Of a stretch of DNA of 34,699 bases, positions 12,036 to 26,200 are shown piece after piece (within the stretch, counting starts at the first letter, position 1; every line of letters starts with the position of its first letter). The position numbers and the translations under genes are program-made. Under the pieces are notes generated by a model. That model ran no database searches. It saw only the letters and a program-made list of their open reading frames with translations, and was not told the origin of the DNA. The stretch is from assembly GCA_905397405.1 (NCBI GenBank), contig CAJPVJ010000171.1, positions 1 through 34,699 on the forward strand. Reading direction: 5' to 3'. The stretch is from Oppiella nova. Its lineage: Eukaryota; Arthropoda; Arachnida; Sarcoptiformes; Oppiidae.

Positions 12036-15000
12036 TCAGTTGCAATCCATTGGTATATCGTTAGCGACAGTCGAGTCCTTCTGTATAGTGTCGTAGAGCA
12101 CCGATAGGTCGGCTGCGGACTTGATTTGGGCCAAGAAGTCAGTCATCAACATGTTTTTGTCTATAAATATAAAGCAATCGATTATGAAATAAGTTCCAAA
12201 AGGAGTGTCGCATAACAATAAGACATACCGGCGTCGGGGACGGCCAGTAATGCGAGAAAAGCTCTCATCGCTGAGCGTTTCAGTTCGTCCTGTTTCTCGA
12301 CCTCTTGTTTGACGGCATTGGCCTTCACTTTGGCGGCACACGTGCTCTTCAGCGGTTCCACCAGTCCTTCCAATCCTGTCGTTAATTTCACAGAATAATT
12401 AGCACTGAAAGGGAAATGTATGGCAAGTATGGGGACATACGCTGGAGAACAGCCGATGGGCAGAGTGTCGACAGTCTGACTAACATAAGGTATGTAAGCA
12501 TTTTGATGTCGTAGTGGTCGCGGAGGCCATCCTCCACGTGATTGAGAAACTCGAAAATATCGATCCGATCGAGACATGAGTCCAACAATGTGTACATACA
12601 CTCGAAGGCCGCTTTCCGGATATCGAGACCGTCATCGACGGTGTGCTTAAAGGGGCCCATTTCTACCTCACGGATCAGCTCTTTCTGTAAAAACCATTGC
12701 AAACGATTCCATCAAATAAATGCTCAGACAGTAGGTGCGAGAGTGGGAAGTGAGGGGATACTTACCCTGACTTTTGTCTCGTTGTAGAGTTGGGGTAATA
12801 TTGAGTTCAATAGGTCTCTGATAAGTAAGGGTTTGTTATGTGCGGCCGAATTGAAGGCCACTAACGCCACCCGTCGGACGTTGATGTCCGGGTCCTGCAG
12901 TGTCTTCAGGAAGTCGCCGATCGATGTGCGCAGAAGTGAGTCGATCCTCTGGGGCTGATCCGAGATCGTGAACTTCATGGCCGTCACGACTGTACTCCTG
13001 GCCAGCGGTGACTCCGAGCGCAGGTATTGCTGCAGAAGTGGCAACAAGTGTGTGGGGTCTATGAGCGTCAGTTTACCCAAACACTCGGCCACGACGTTAC
13101 GGGTGCCCTCTTCGGGACACTCGCAATGGTTGAGCAGTAGTTTCCAAACAGAGTCCAAATGGGGTTCCAATACGCGAATGGTCTGCGGGTTCGCCGACTG
13201 GCAGCTAATGATCTCTTTGAGTGAATGTAATAACAAGTATTGCCTTTTCTGGCGGTTCTGTATTTCGGACAAAACGAACGGCAAATACTGTTCCAGATTT
13301 CCGACCGAAACGGATCCCAAGCAGAAAGAGGCCGAAGACTTCACCTCTTCGGACGTCGAGTTAAACGACTCCATAATCACATTCTTCAGCTCTTTAACGC
13401 CACTCAAATCCACAGTCTTTCCGATCTCTCCGATGGCCAACAGAGCGAACACTTGTATGGCGTCGGAGTCGCGTTGGGCGCAGATGTCGCTCATGAGCTG
13501 CTGGACGGCGCCGATGGCCCGCCTCTCGTCGATGACAGAGACGGCGGCCATGCATTTGGCGATCGAATGGAACGCCTGTTTGTGTAGCGTTTGGTTGCGA
13601 TTGGGTTGAGTGATGGGTTGCGTGAGTCGGAGAACCAGTTCGTCGTAATCCAAACCGGGAAAACTGTTTTGAACGATGGCCTGAAAGAACTCGAGCATCG
13701 AGTTGAGGGCCGACCCCTGCAGTAGCGGCGACCGCACCAACACCAGGGCCTCCGGTAGTATTGTTTGCGGTATTATCGCCAGAAACGCCAAATGCGAGCG
13801 AATCAGTGAAGTCAACATATTTAGCGTCAACTGTCAAATGGTTCACACATTTCAGGTAATCTGCGTTTGAATCGCTATTTTTGGGACAAATACCTGAGAG
13901 ATGTGTAGATCAGATTCATTGATAAGAGGCGGCACTTCGTTCAGAATAATTCCAATCGTTTCGGAACTTAAATAATCTCCTGAAGTGTGACAACAAAAAT
14001 GTAATTAAATTAACACAATTTTCTACATGAAATCAATAAATAAAAATCAAATTTACGGTAGTTTTTGACCAAAGTGTCGATGAGTTGCAGTGAACTCAGT
14101 TTGAGTGCCCTTTGATTCTTACGTAGAAATGAGGCCAACACTGGAAACGCTTCGGGAAGTAATGGATTCAAATTGAGTTTGAATTGCGAACTGAAAGTTC
14201 ATCAAAATAAAGTGAGTTATGGTCTGAGCGGAGATCCAGTGGGAGGGCGTATATGGGGTGCAAACCTTGCGATTTTGGTGATGGCCTTAACACAGGTGAG
14301 TCGCGTGATCTCATTCCTCAGCCGATCCAATAGTAAAGGAAGGCTGACCTGCAGTTCCGATTGCATGTGATCGCCGAATGTGTACACTATCTGTCCCATG
14401 CAAGTGATGGCCCTCTCCTTCACCTCCTGGTCGATGTCAGCGGCCTTTAGCTTCGCAAAAGTCGACTCATATATCGGTTTAATGAATGGCACGAAATTGA
14501 AAGTCGAGTTCGCGTTCGTCTCTGTTGTCAAACGAATGCAAGAATTCAATACAAAATACACGACAAGAATATGCACTCAAATGAGTGTCACAGCACTGAC
14601 CCAACGGTCGGATAACTTTCGTGATTTGTGTCAACACGAGCAACGCCTCGGACGTGATCTTATAGAAGGTGTCCGACACGGCATTGATCACCGCCGGCAA
14701 GAGTATGTGAATGTGTTTGTGGAACACCTCTGGGCTGTGATTCTTGAGCACAGTGTTCAAGAAGGCCAACGTATCGATCTTCATGTTTGAACTCGAATTC
14801 TTGTCACTGATAAAACACAACCATTCAGTTGAACCCAAACAGTGACACCACATTCAGACACCATTACCTCAATGAGTAGAGTATGCCGGGGATCAGGTTC
14901 GAGATGTGTTCGGTGAGAGCACCGGGCAATACGTTCACCAATTCGCTGAGCAGTAGGAAACAACTCTGCCGTGTTTTGATGCTCTTCTCGCGGAGCTGTT

Positions 15001-16677
15001 TGTGCAGAGACTTCACTATCGAAGGCACCTGTTCTCGAACTATCGTCGAGATGTGCGACGAGTACTCCGACGAGTTGTCGCACCCGCCGGTCGCCCCACC
15101 GCCGCCGCCACCACTACCCACCAGTGTTCGCGTCTGTTTCAGTAGCGCTATGTATGCGTTAAATATGTCGACCTTTACGTTCTCCTCGCGCTCTGCAAGT
15201 GTCGAGTATTTCAGTCATTCATTCATTTGTCCCACAATTCACTCATTCGTCTATAAGTCTATACCTTTATATCTTTGGATCAATTCCGGTGACACTTTGC
15301 GATAGAAGTCGGCAATGAGTTCGTGTCGCGTCGATATCAACGCCTCCAACGTCTTGGCCGACGCGCGTCTCACTTTCCAACTCATGTCGTCGTCGTCGCT
15401 GTACGAGCCGTCGGTGTCGGCCTCTTCGTCCTCGTTATCCATTTCCATGTCCTCGTCGTCGTTGCCGTCGGAATCGTAGTTATAGTTCGGGTCATAAGAT
15501 AAGTATTTGAGGCAAACGTTTGTGATCTTTGGGAGAAAATGAAAAAAACAAAAGTCGAGAATAACTCTCAGAGACAGTGACAATGGGTCTCACAGTCGGC
15601 ACGTGTGTTGATATCTCTTTAGGACATCTCCGCACAAACGACTCGAACGCCTGAAGACACACTTCCTTGAGTTCGTCGCCGTCCTCCTGCTTCTTGTCCT
15701 TCACCTCCAGGTACGCGAAACGACTGATTAAAGGCATCACTCGCTCGAGATGTTCGCCGAACCGGTGGCCCGACTGCCGGCTGATGGCTGTAATGCATTG
15801 GATGTATGTCTTGGCGTTGTTGATGTCACTGACGTTTGCGGATAACTCTTCGATGAGAAACTCAATGACTCTGTTATACAACGCCTGCGAACAACACATC
15901 GTTAGGTACGAGAGGGCAGTGATGGCCCGCTTGCGGACGGCCAGCCGTTGGCACAACAGCTGCGGAATGAGTGAGTCCTGAATGTTGGCGTGAAATGAGA
16001 CCAAAAGACTGCCGAATCGGTTCAGTAGGTCCGACAGTATCTCAAGCGCTTCCAGACGTATACCCATATCGTCGTGCTTTGGGAGTGACAAACAAAACGC
16101 GCCGTTAGATCGAGACGACAACAACAAGAGTGTCGGCGCAACGGATGCGCTCACCTGTGAGATGGCGTTCGCAAGCCGGCCGGTGATCTTCTTGCAGATG
16201 GTGGACACCAACGCCGTCGAGTGGGGCGACAGCTCGCAGATGACTGTCTTGAGCCCAATGCTGGAGATATCGCGCAGCTGCTCGTTGTTGGAGATCATGT
16301 TGGAGCAGAGGGTGTCCACAATGGTCTCGACCTGAATCTCCTTCACTTTGTTGACGAGCGGACCCAAGCACTTGACGGCCAGGTTCTGCACCTCTCCGTT
16401 CTTGTCGTCCAAGAGCTTGAGGAGCATCCGAACCACTTTCTTCTCGCAGTCGTCGTCCAGTTTAATGGAGTCCTTCTGGAGTTCGCACATCAGGTCGTTG
16501 GTGGCCATGAAGCGGAAGTCCTTGTCGGTCGACGTCATCTGCGGTGGGGGTGAGAGACAGTGTGCCGACACACGTGTGAGCAATGGTCAGGCAGTTGTGG
16601 CCACAACGAGTGGTCAGACATGCGATCAATACCTTTTCCAAGAGGTTGGAGATGTGGTACGAGACTGAAGACGACAT
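12036..16677 (-). CDS. CAND1: Cullin-associated NEDD8-dissociated protein 1
   Basis: There are 13 exons: 16677-16633, 16538-16155, 16076-15594, 15526-15265, 15192-14868, 14806-14601, 14521-14266, 14190-14057, 13979-13894, 13830-12766, 12684-12441, 12375-12229 and 12160-12036. All junctions are GT-AG and in phase, for 1253 residues (vertebrate CAND1 is about 1230). This is a HEAT-repeat solenoid that binds un-neddylated cullin-RBX1 and exchanges substrate-receptor modules of SCF-type ubiquitin ligases. Signature stretches include [10 protein letters not shown] at the N-terminus, [21 protein letters not shown], the acidic loop followed by [46 protein letters not shown] and [17 protein letters not shown]. 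The start MSSSVSYH was chosen by homology; an in-frame ATG eight codons upstream is possible. One oddity is a Gly-rich insert ([13 protein letters not shown]) in exon 5. A minus-strand poly(A) signal lies at 11951-11946. Confidence 0.97.
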
Positions 16678-17259
16678 TCTCAGCGAGCATTTGGTGTCCA
16701 AAACCTATTCAACAGATAATTGCGAGCAATGGTTGAGTGGATGTGTCTGTGATTGTCGTGAGACGTGATGTCACTGTCAGTACACTCACCACTCAATAGA
16801 CACACAGTTTGCGCACAAATGAGTCAAAAATGTCCACTAATTGCACACAAATAAGCGATTAATGAGTGAATGAATGGTCGTTAGAGTGGACTCAATGTGT
16901 GAAGCAATGACTGAATGACTAAAACACAACTCAAACATACATTCAGTAAATGTTTTGTTTGAAGTAATGCACAAGAAATGAGACAATCATTGGTTCAATG
17001 GAAACGCTATACACCGGTCCCACTCACACATGCCGTTACAATCGACTCAAACCGCGGCCCCCTTTGCATACAAAATGTGAAAGATTAGGAAACTATTCCC
17101 TATCAACGGTAACAGTATTTGTGAGCATATGTAGAGTATGTGTTATGTATGACACCCTCTGGTGGTGTGAATGAGTGTTGAAAACTTTTTAGTGACTGAC
17201 AGTCAGTTAAACTGAGTTGAGTTGACGAGTTTTATTCATATAAGTCATTTGTATTTTAA
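16678..17259. other. CAND1 upstream region / pseudouridine kinase 3' flank
   Basis: This is 582 bp between two genes on the minus strand. It should contain the CAND1 promoter and 5' UTR on the right-to-left path, and the kinase 3' UTR at its right end (minus-strand AATAAA at 17236-17231, 24 nt past the kinase stop). It is rich in short imperfect direct repeats around the word ACTCAATG or GAGTGAATG. No exon is seen. Confidence 0.5.
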
Positions 17260-20200
17260 TTAGATATGAGTTATAGTGTGCGGTATAGTCAGTGGCGACA
17301 GAAGTGATAGTTTGGCAGCTCTTAGACCCCACACCACACTCGAGGCCATAGAGTGACCACCGATAAGGCCGCAGATGATAGCCGAGGCCAACCTATGAGT
17401 GGTTAGAAAGCAATGAATGAATGGTTGCATTGAATAGGCCTTCAATTCATACGAATCTCCCGCTCCCGAGACGTTCACCACGTGTTGGCCCACGTCTTCT
17501 TGTGGCCAATGACTCACATGCAGTCCATCCGATTGTGGACTCTATTGACACATAATTGGCGTTAAGAAGCAATTGTTAACTAATTATTTGATGAATACAT
17601 GAAAGAGCGGTGAATTGGGTCCCAATTGGATGGAGTGATGTGCGGAACACTTGGACACAAGACAGACCCCAAACTTGCCGAGAGTGACGACAATAGTGTG
17701 GAAATGGTTGGCCATTATGTGTCCGCACATGTCGTGACACGAGGAGATGAGTGTCTCGACGGCCATATCATTGATGTCGTGAGCGATGGTCTGCTTCCGG
17801 TTGGGGAACAAGTGGTTGAAAATGGTTTGCAATTCGTAATAATTGGGAGACATCCACATAAGGCACCGGTAGTCCGGGTGGGGGTTGGGGTCGGTTGACG
17901 TGAATATGTCTGAACACACGTTGATATCCGTCGGTTCGTACCATACTTTGCCCGAAGAGTTATAAGGGATACAAACGGTTATAATTAGCAATTGATGTCC
18001 ATATCAATCGTAAGAATGTACAGAATATGTGATAAAACTTTTGGTACACTATTTAATACAGAATATTCTTATAGTTTACTAATTGTTTGTTTCAAATAAA
18101 CCCAATTATACTGTATTTGTGAATTCAATTCAACGCAAACTCTTCTCTTCTATAAAAGTTTTGTGTCAAAACTGATTCAAATGAATCGTAAGAATGTGTA
18201 GAATATGTGATAATTGTTATGAAATGTTTTGACAATCTTTTTACCATTCATTGCAATAACAATATTCTTATAATAATTAACATTATCTGTGGATTAAATT
18301 GAGTAAAAACTAGTCTATAAATGGTGTTAAAACTGGTGGTAAATGAGGAGGTAATGACGAGAATTAATTGAATGAATTTGAAAGTCCGGCAAATATTCTC
18401 CTGGACTTTACACTCGCTCTCCAACGTCGAGGGCATTGGTTTGTAGGCTGTATTCAGGCTCAGGTATGCTCAGGTTGACGTCATTCTGGCATTACATACA
18501 ATGCAATTCAAATGGCTGTGCATTCATTCAACTGAATCACAATCACAGGTATAGTCATAATAAGGTGTGAATCCATCCTAAAGTGTAGTGCAATTGAATT
18601 AAGCGATTGTCTCGAGAGACTCATGCGGTGTCTGAGCACTGGATTCAATGGTATCTGTATGTCTTGTACACCCAATTGGAGTATTAAAATGAGTTAAACA
18701 TCTTCTTCCACACCATTATCTCTCTCGTACTCCACTTCTTTGGCGCTTCTCATCACTCAAAGTGTTTGATTTGACGACAAATGAGTTAAACGCGTGTTTT
18801 TGACCCAAATTGTCGTAACAGTTGTCTGTCTTTCAAATATTGTCACAATTATTATCACCAAAAGTTACGCCAAAAACTTCTCATTCACCACAAGAATGAC
18901 TGATTTTATGCGCAAATTTGTGCTCAAAGTGGACGTGACGTCCGTCCGAGCGGTCACTTATGCGGCGATCTTCACGTTCCTGACGGCCATCTTCACGATC
19001 ATCGCCTTCTCGACACCCAATTGGTTGGTCGCAGACAATCGGCAGCCCATCAAGAGGTTCGAGAAGTTGGGTCTGTGGGAGGCCTGCTTTTACACCTTCC
19101 GGGACGTCAACTATCTCTACGACCGCGAGTTTCGCGGCTGTAAATGGCTTTTCGATGAGGACTACGCCTTCCTATTGGACTTCTTGGAGCCCCGTATGTA
19201 TCCATTCACTCATGAGCTCTATGTTATTGGTGTCTCGCGTTTACCACCAAATGATCGGTTCATTGCTTATTATTTGTGCGAAAAGTTTTTTTCTCTTAAG
19301 ATTTGGTTCATTGATAGATAGTGTAATGTATTGAAGGAATCGCAGCGAAAAGCTTTCAAATCGAGTCATAAATTAGGAAATTCTAGACATAAGTGAATGT
19401 ATTTATGGATTGAGATGTGAATTGTGTCTCAAATTTCAGTAAATTGGGTGAAAGTATGGCATTGTTTACGCATTCTTTGGTGAAATAAAATGTGGACTTT
19501 TTATATGAAACGATCAAATAGTTGCAGTGAATCTCATTTTGAGCGTACATTTCATTTTACAATTGACATGAATTGGTGTTTGGTTTGCGATGAAGCCTTA
19601 ATTGTTGTTTATATATATATAATGTGTTTGTATTACACAAACTGTCATTAATTATAAATTCATATACGACTCGCCAAACACTGGGAATACCTTTAGTGAG
19701 AAGTGGAATAAGCCATTCAGGTATTCCTATAAGCATTAGGGCGTCGGTTACCTGTGCTCTGGCAGTACCTATACTTCCATGACTTTTCTAAGCGAAAACA
19801 AGTAATAAGAGGCAAAAAGGCGTTCAAATATGTCCTAACCGTAAAGATGACGACTATTTCCCTTTGAATCTCATTCATAAAAATATATATAATTTGTGAC
19901 AAACAATAGTTCGTCCGATAAGTGATTGTTTGGATGCATATGACTATTGAATAGGCATTAGTGATAGAGTGGTGTGAATAGTGCCGATATACCACTGAAT
20001 GTGTTCAAAGTATAGGACAGGGTTTTGGTGATAATAGGGTGTTGTAAGTGATGTCAGAGCGTATACGTATGTCGGACGCGAGGGTCGTAGCCCTGGTCGT
20101 CACTGCCATTTGCTCCATATCCACGTTCATTGCGTTCGTGACCCCCAACTGGTTGGCCTCCGACCGACGCCTCTACGGCGCAAACTTCGTTAAGTTAGGT

Positions 20201-23200
20201 CTTTGGGAGACGTGTTTCAGGAGTTATCACAATCCATACGATTATGATCTGACAAAGTATTACTCCGGCTGTCGCTGGATATTCGCCGATGAATACTATA
20301 ATATTAGACACCTATTGATGCCATGTATGATATTCTTGCGATACTATTGTTTCCATTATAACTTATTCTTGTATTTTGTTTTGTGAAGCATTTGCAATAC
20401 TCAATGAACTGAATCTTAATTTTTATACATTGTATATATTGGCTATTTTGACAGATATTATAAATGATTATAAAAATAATTTGATTAATAATTTGTTGTA
20501 TCATTTGTTTCGCATGAATAGCGTTCTTCATCGCCACTCAAGTGTTATACACAATAGGATTCATATTCTTGTTGGTCGCCTGTATCGGAGTTCTGGCCAT
20601 TCAGTTATGTTTCGTCATCGAGAGGGAGATATTTGCGATGAAAGTGCTGTCAATCACAATGTTTTTGGCCGGTATGACAACCACTCGCTCGACGGCACCA
20701 TAAATGCAATTATAATTAACGAGACAATCATTTCCTGTGTGTGTTTCCGCAGCCCTCTTCACGACAATCGCAGTCATTATATTTGGTATCCGAGGGGACG
20801 ACAGGGACTGGATGCCAGACCACGATCACAACTTCCTCTCGTGGTCGTACGGGCTGGCAGTGGTCGGCGTGTTCTTCGAGTGGATGTCAGCCATACTATT
20901 CTGGGCCGAGAGTCGCATATTGTATAAGAAAGAGTTGAAACGCGAGCAACAAATGTTTAATTTAGAGCCAACTAATATCAAGGCATAATCACGAGGAACG
21001 GGAGGAACAGCACCTTTTTGGATGTGTCCGCGAAGTGCAAACCCAAGAGCTCTGTATTTGTTTTATAAATCATAATCTGTTAATCAAAAGCATTCCGTCC
21101 TTCGCATCGAATAATACCTTAAAAATCATTTATCGTTTTACAAGAAGTCATTGGATTTGAAACAACTTCTGATATTTTATACCATTTTTGCACTTTTTAT
21201 ATAATTTAAACGTCAAATCAATTATGCATTTAATTATTAAATGTTATTATTAACGATAGAGTTGCACTTATATCTAGTTTTATGACTCTATTTGTAAATA
21301 CAACGACAATTCAAGCGAATTGATTATTAGAATCTCAATAAAAATATATAAAACTTTTTAACATTTAAACGCTTTGTTTGTTTTATTTGCTGTATAAACA
21401 GCAGTGATTTGACCACAAACATGATACCTTAATTATGTTTCAGTATTCAAATGAATTGCACAAAAACCTGTAATTTCTTATCATTACTTTAATGAGAATT
21501 TATTCAGAATAGCGCTCAACGAATAGATAACAACAAAAATTATTTAGAAAGTAATAGACTGTACAGTAATTATATCCGACATATAAAATCAATTATATTT
21601 TAGTCAAGAATATTATAAAATAATTTTAAACATCACATCACTTATCATATTAGACTTATAGTAATTTTATAGTTATACAGTAATTTATGTTTCGCAATAG
21701 TGTTGGTCTCTATAACACAAACTTTTCCGTAGAATAAGTTATTTATAAATAAATCGATTTTCCTGACAAACGTTGATACATGTTGTTTCAATTGATATTC
21801 TCTGTGTTATACTGTGATTATTCTGTGTACACCAGGAATATTCAACAATATTTAGGAATATTCACATTAAATCATATAAATCTGGACTTAAATTTTTGAA
21901 TAATAAATATATAAATAAGAATGAATTATGAATTATAGGAATGTATTCATATTATAACATAATGTATTAATTATTAACAAATTTCTATACTAATAATAAA
22001 TAATAAATATCTTCTCTCATCTCTGCCTATATATGAAAATACCTTTTCTTATAGAATATACAGTAAGTTATTTTGATTAACAAAAAAACACATTAATTCT
22101 TGTGGTGTTGTGACAAAGTTTTGGATACTTCTGAATCGATTCTGGAGTCAGAGTATCCAAAAGTGGTGAGCAATAGTCGGAGTCCGCCCACGATTCTGGC
22201 CATGACTTCCACCCGATTCTTGAGCTGTTCGTTCTCTCCCATCAGTTCATTAATTCGCATTTCATTTAATTTCAGCCGCTTTTTAGCCTTTTCTCGACTC
22301 TTTCTGACAGCGATATTGTTTTTCTCGCGCTTCTGTTTGTAGTCTTCCGTACATTTGGGGCCGTCTTTGGTGTCGCCCTTACTGTGAATCACTTTGTCCT
22401 GCGATGACTGAGAAGTGGACGGTTCGTCACTAAAAGAGGTATCCATTGACTGGTGAGGTATGTTCACAGCACCACAATTCGTGCCATTATTAGCGCTATT
22501 ATCGTTGCTATACTTTTTCATATAATTGAATCCGAAGTCAATTGGTTTGTCACCGCATCCATAGAAGTCATAATTACTCGGTTCATATTGACTGAAATTT
22601 GTCGAAAATCTGATTTGTTGTTGCATTTGGTGTCTTATATACTGTACTTTTTCTCTCACTATATAATGTATTTTATATATAACTCATACAATATTTGCAA
22701 TCAATACCAGAATTGCGACACAAGTTTTTGAAAAATGTTGTGAAATATTTCACATAAGCTTTAAATAAGTGTAGACACAGTTGTGAACACTTGTCATATG
22801 GAAAACAGACTCTATTCCATACAAAATCATTATATCATTATTAATACGATAGTAATGAATCGAAATAAAAGTCCAAATTAAAAGGCATTTGTGATTGAAT
22901 CAAATCAAAAGAATATGTTTTTGGGTTTTAAGTTATATTGAGAAACCAATTTGTATGAAACGACGACAGAAACGACAGCACATCTGAAGCACCAAAAGAA
23001 AGTATTACTCTTAACGATAACTGTTTGCCGGAGAATATAATTGAAATGTATTTCTCGTGAACTCAAGAAGCAGTCAAACGATAGTCAGAGTTGCGAAACA
23101 TTATATGAGTTGTGCAACAGATAGTGTTTTTCAGTCGAGAAATGTTTTTGCAATACTATTATACATTATATATATTATATTATACTGTGTATTATATAAA

Positions 23201-26200
23201 TTAGTAGTTAAGGCAACAAAACTCTAAGCAAAAGCCATTTGAATATTCTGTTGCGAAATCTGCTTTCAGAACATTTATGCATATATTTACCGATCGTTTA
23301 CTTTTTTTTCTCAAAATTACTTCACATTTAAATTCATATAATATTTGCGCAATTCGTCTGATTAGTGAAGTGATTAAATAAACTCAAACCTATTATAATA
23401 GGCCATTAGTTGGTGTATTTTGTACACGCAGTGAGTTATTATTAAATTTTAGTTATTCACTGACAAGTAATGAATGATAGCGAGTAGGAAAGTTGTCTTT
23501 TGTAAATTTGACATTTTTTGGGTAAATATTTTTCATTTCGCAAAATATTTGTTAAGTAATCAAATATAATGATTGTTTGCCTCTAATTTAATATATGAAT
23601 ATAACTCATGTATGGAAGTTAATGTATGAAATTCAATCTAAATACAGGAATTTGAAATGAATTACCAGACCTACAGTAGACTTCAAAATTATAGCTTAGC
23701 TATCATTTCGTTTTTTATTGTGTGAACTGATGGCAAAGAATTTTTACATAAATTTATTTAATGTAATTTAAAATGTAATTTTATTACATTAAAGTTTTTG
23801 GGGCTAAACCAAAAAAGTGCTTTCTATTATCAAATTTCATAGGAGTTTTCATTTATATCAAACAATATTAAAATAATAAACATTTTTAGGGGAATTAATA
23901 TCAACAACATTGAATAGGTATTAATAAATGATTGACAAAAAAAAGTTTGATTGAAAATTCATGGCAACATTGCGTGCATTGGCGGCAGGGCTTAACACAC
24001 AGCGAATGCATTGAATGCATTGAATGCACACCTTTACAGGTAATAACGAGAGCGCCTCCACTCTCATCACTGGATACCATATTACATGTGTTAGCGAGAC
24101 ATAAGGTCTGCGCAAACGATGCGGACATAACTCAACTGAAACCAAACCAAACTTATTTGTGTTGAGTTTGTTTTCAAAAATATTATCTCAACCCTAAGAC
24201 AAAGAAGAATATTATTGTTATTTTGTGTGCAAACCGAGACATATCCCCAGAATCGTCGATCGGATTGCATATATTGCACCCAATGATAGGTATGTATCGA
24301 TAAAAGTAGCATATTTTGCGTACAAATATTGACTTGAAGTGAATATTAAAAATGCTGGCATTAATGGGTGGGGCGGCGTTCCTGTGGCGCTCAGGGATGC
24401 CTTTCCACACAAAACTCTGTTCGCGATAAAAGTTGGTTTAAAGTTTCATTTTGTTTGTCATTTAGTTTGAAATTGTCTGAAACACGGCAAACATGTCGAC
24501 CATAAGCGGTGGAAGTAGTCGTATGAGTGATATTCCGCCCAAATATCGCCTCAAAACTTCCTACACACTAATAGTGGCCAGTTATGTGGCACTGTTAGCC
24601 TTAATCACGCTAATCATATCATTCGCCAGTCCCTACTGGTTATCATCACACAAATACACGTATTCATCATTTGTGAGACTCGGTCTGTAATCACTAGTTG
24701 ACCACAAATTACCAGTTGATTACCGGTTGACACCATTATTAATAAGTTTGATATTTTTGTTTGTCCGACAGGTCTCTGGGATTTCTGTTTCGATCGGTAC
24801 AGGTATGCGAGAGTCAATCAACTGATAATTATGATACATATTTGTGGTATATTTATTAATTTGACTCTTGATTTGTTGGTCAGACACCCGCCCTATCAAT
24901 ACGATGAAGTGTTCAATGGCTGTCACTGGATATATAGCTCCAAATACCAGAATATCAGAGATTGGTTGCAACCGGGTATGTATTTGCCTGATTACCAGGT
25001 TCAGTTTCATTTGTCCGCTAAACTCCAATCATAAGTGTTGCTGATATGATAAACAAATTGTACGTTTGTGTCATAAATGGTAATAATTTAAGTGTTATGA
25101 TTGGTGTTAACCGACAGTCAGAGATAAGTTATCAGTTGCCGACTAATTAATTATACAATTGTTTGTGTGTTTGTATGTATGGCTTGACTATAGGCTGGTT
25201 TATGTTCGTTCAGGGAATGCTATGCATTGCACTCATATTCTCGACGCTAACTTTGGTCACAATCAGCATAACAATCATGTATTTCTTCAATAGATATATC
25301 ATTGCAGTGATTGGGTCGGCATTTCTCATGGAAGTGTGCGCCAGTAAGTGCTCCCATTCCCCTCATTATTCAAACAAACACTCGTACGATAAGTGATTCA
25401 ACGAATTTCTATCTGCATATATAGCGGTTCCGTTATTCTTGGGTTGGCTGGTGTTCAGTATAATGCACTCCGACAGGGGATGGCTGTTGTATCCCATGTA
25501 CAACCACTTGGACTGGGCTTTCTATGTGGCCATCCTGTCCACTGTACTTCACATGATTGCGTCCATTCTGTTACTATACGAGACATTTAAGACACGCGAG
25601 AGAAAGCAAAAGTTGACGAATTTGGTGTACAATATGCAGCCCAGGTTTTAATGATCATAACATATATCACATACTAATTGTTGCCACCATTTAATGCCAT
25701 TTATTATTATTACCAACTATTTTGCATCTCTTTTTTATTTCATTTTCATATTTAGTTTTCACTTATATTTAGCTTTTGTTTAATAATTAATAAAATGAAA
25801 AGTAAATGCAATTCTTTATAACTTTTATGTTTGTTTCGCGTTTAGTTACGAAATTTCAATCATTTCATGATTCAATTCGTATTTATTTATAATTTTATAT
25901 GATTTTTAAAAAGACAATTACTTTCGTATGTTATTTATAAGTGTTTTTTATTTCGTTGAGAACGAGTCCTTGTTTTATAAAATATTAAAGAATTGCTTTT
26001 AAAAATTCAAAATAACTTTTTACTCATCATTTAAAATAAGCAAACATTGATTGAATAACTGTTTTTCACTGATAGTGTGTTTCCCTGTAATTCCCACGTT
26101 TAGGGCACCGAATGATGCATACGATTCGATACCTTTAAAGAGAAAGTCCGAACGACAGACACACTTCTCTGAAGTTTAAAACCCATTACTGTATATATAT

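Noticed and set aside
12968-13609. A 213-codon open frame on the plus strand across CAND1 exon 10
   Set aside because: It is antisense to a well-supported CAND1 exon, has no domain and reflects codon composition of the real gene.
16675-16701. An upstream in-frame ATG for CAND1 (MDTKCSLRM)
   Set aside because: Homologues begin close to the [10 protein letters not shown] motif, so the downstream ATG at 16677 is preferred; the longer start cannot be excluded.
22633-22642. A TATA-like word just upstream of the C/EBP-like ATG
   Set aside because: It lies only about 8 nt from the ATG, so a TATA-directed start would fall inside the coding region; AT-rich chance match.
23901-24165. Overlapping frames around the repeated GAATGCATT word
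   Set aside because: Open frames occur in several registers and on both strands without motifs; explained by the short repeat.
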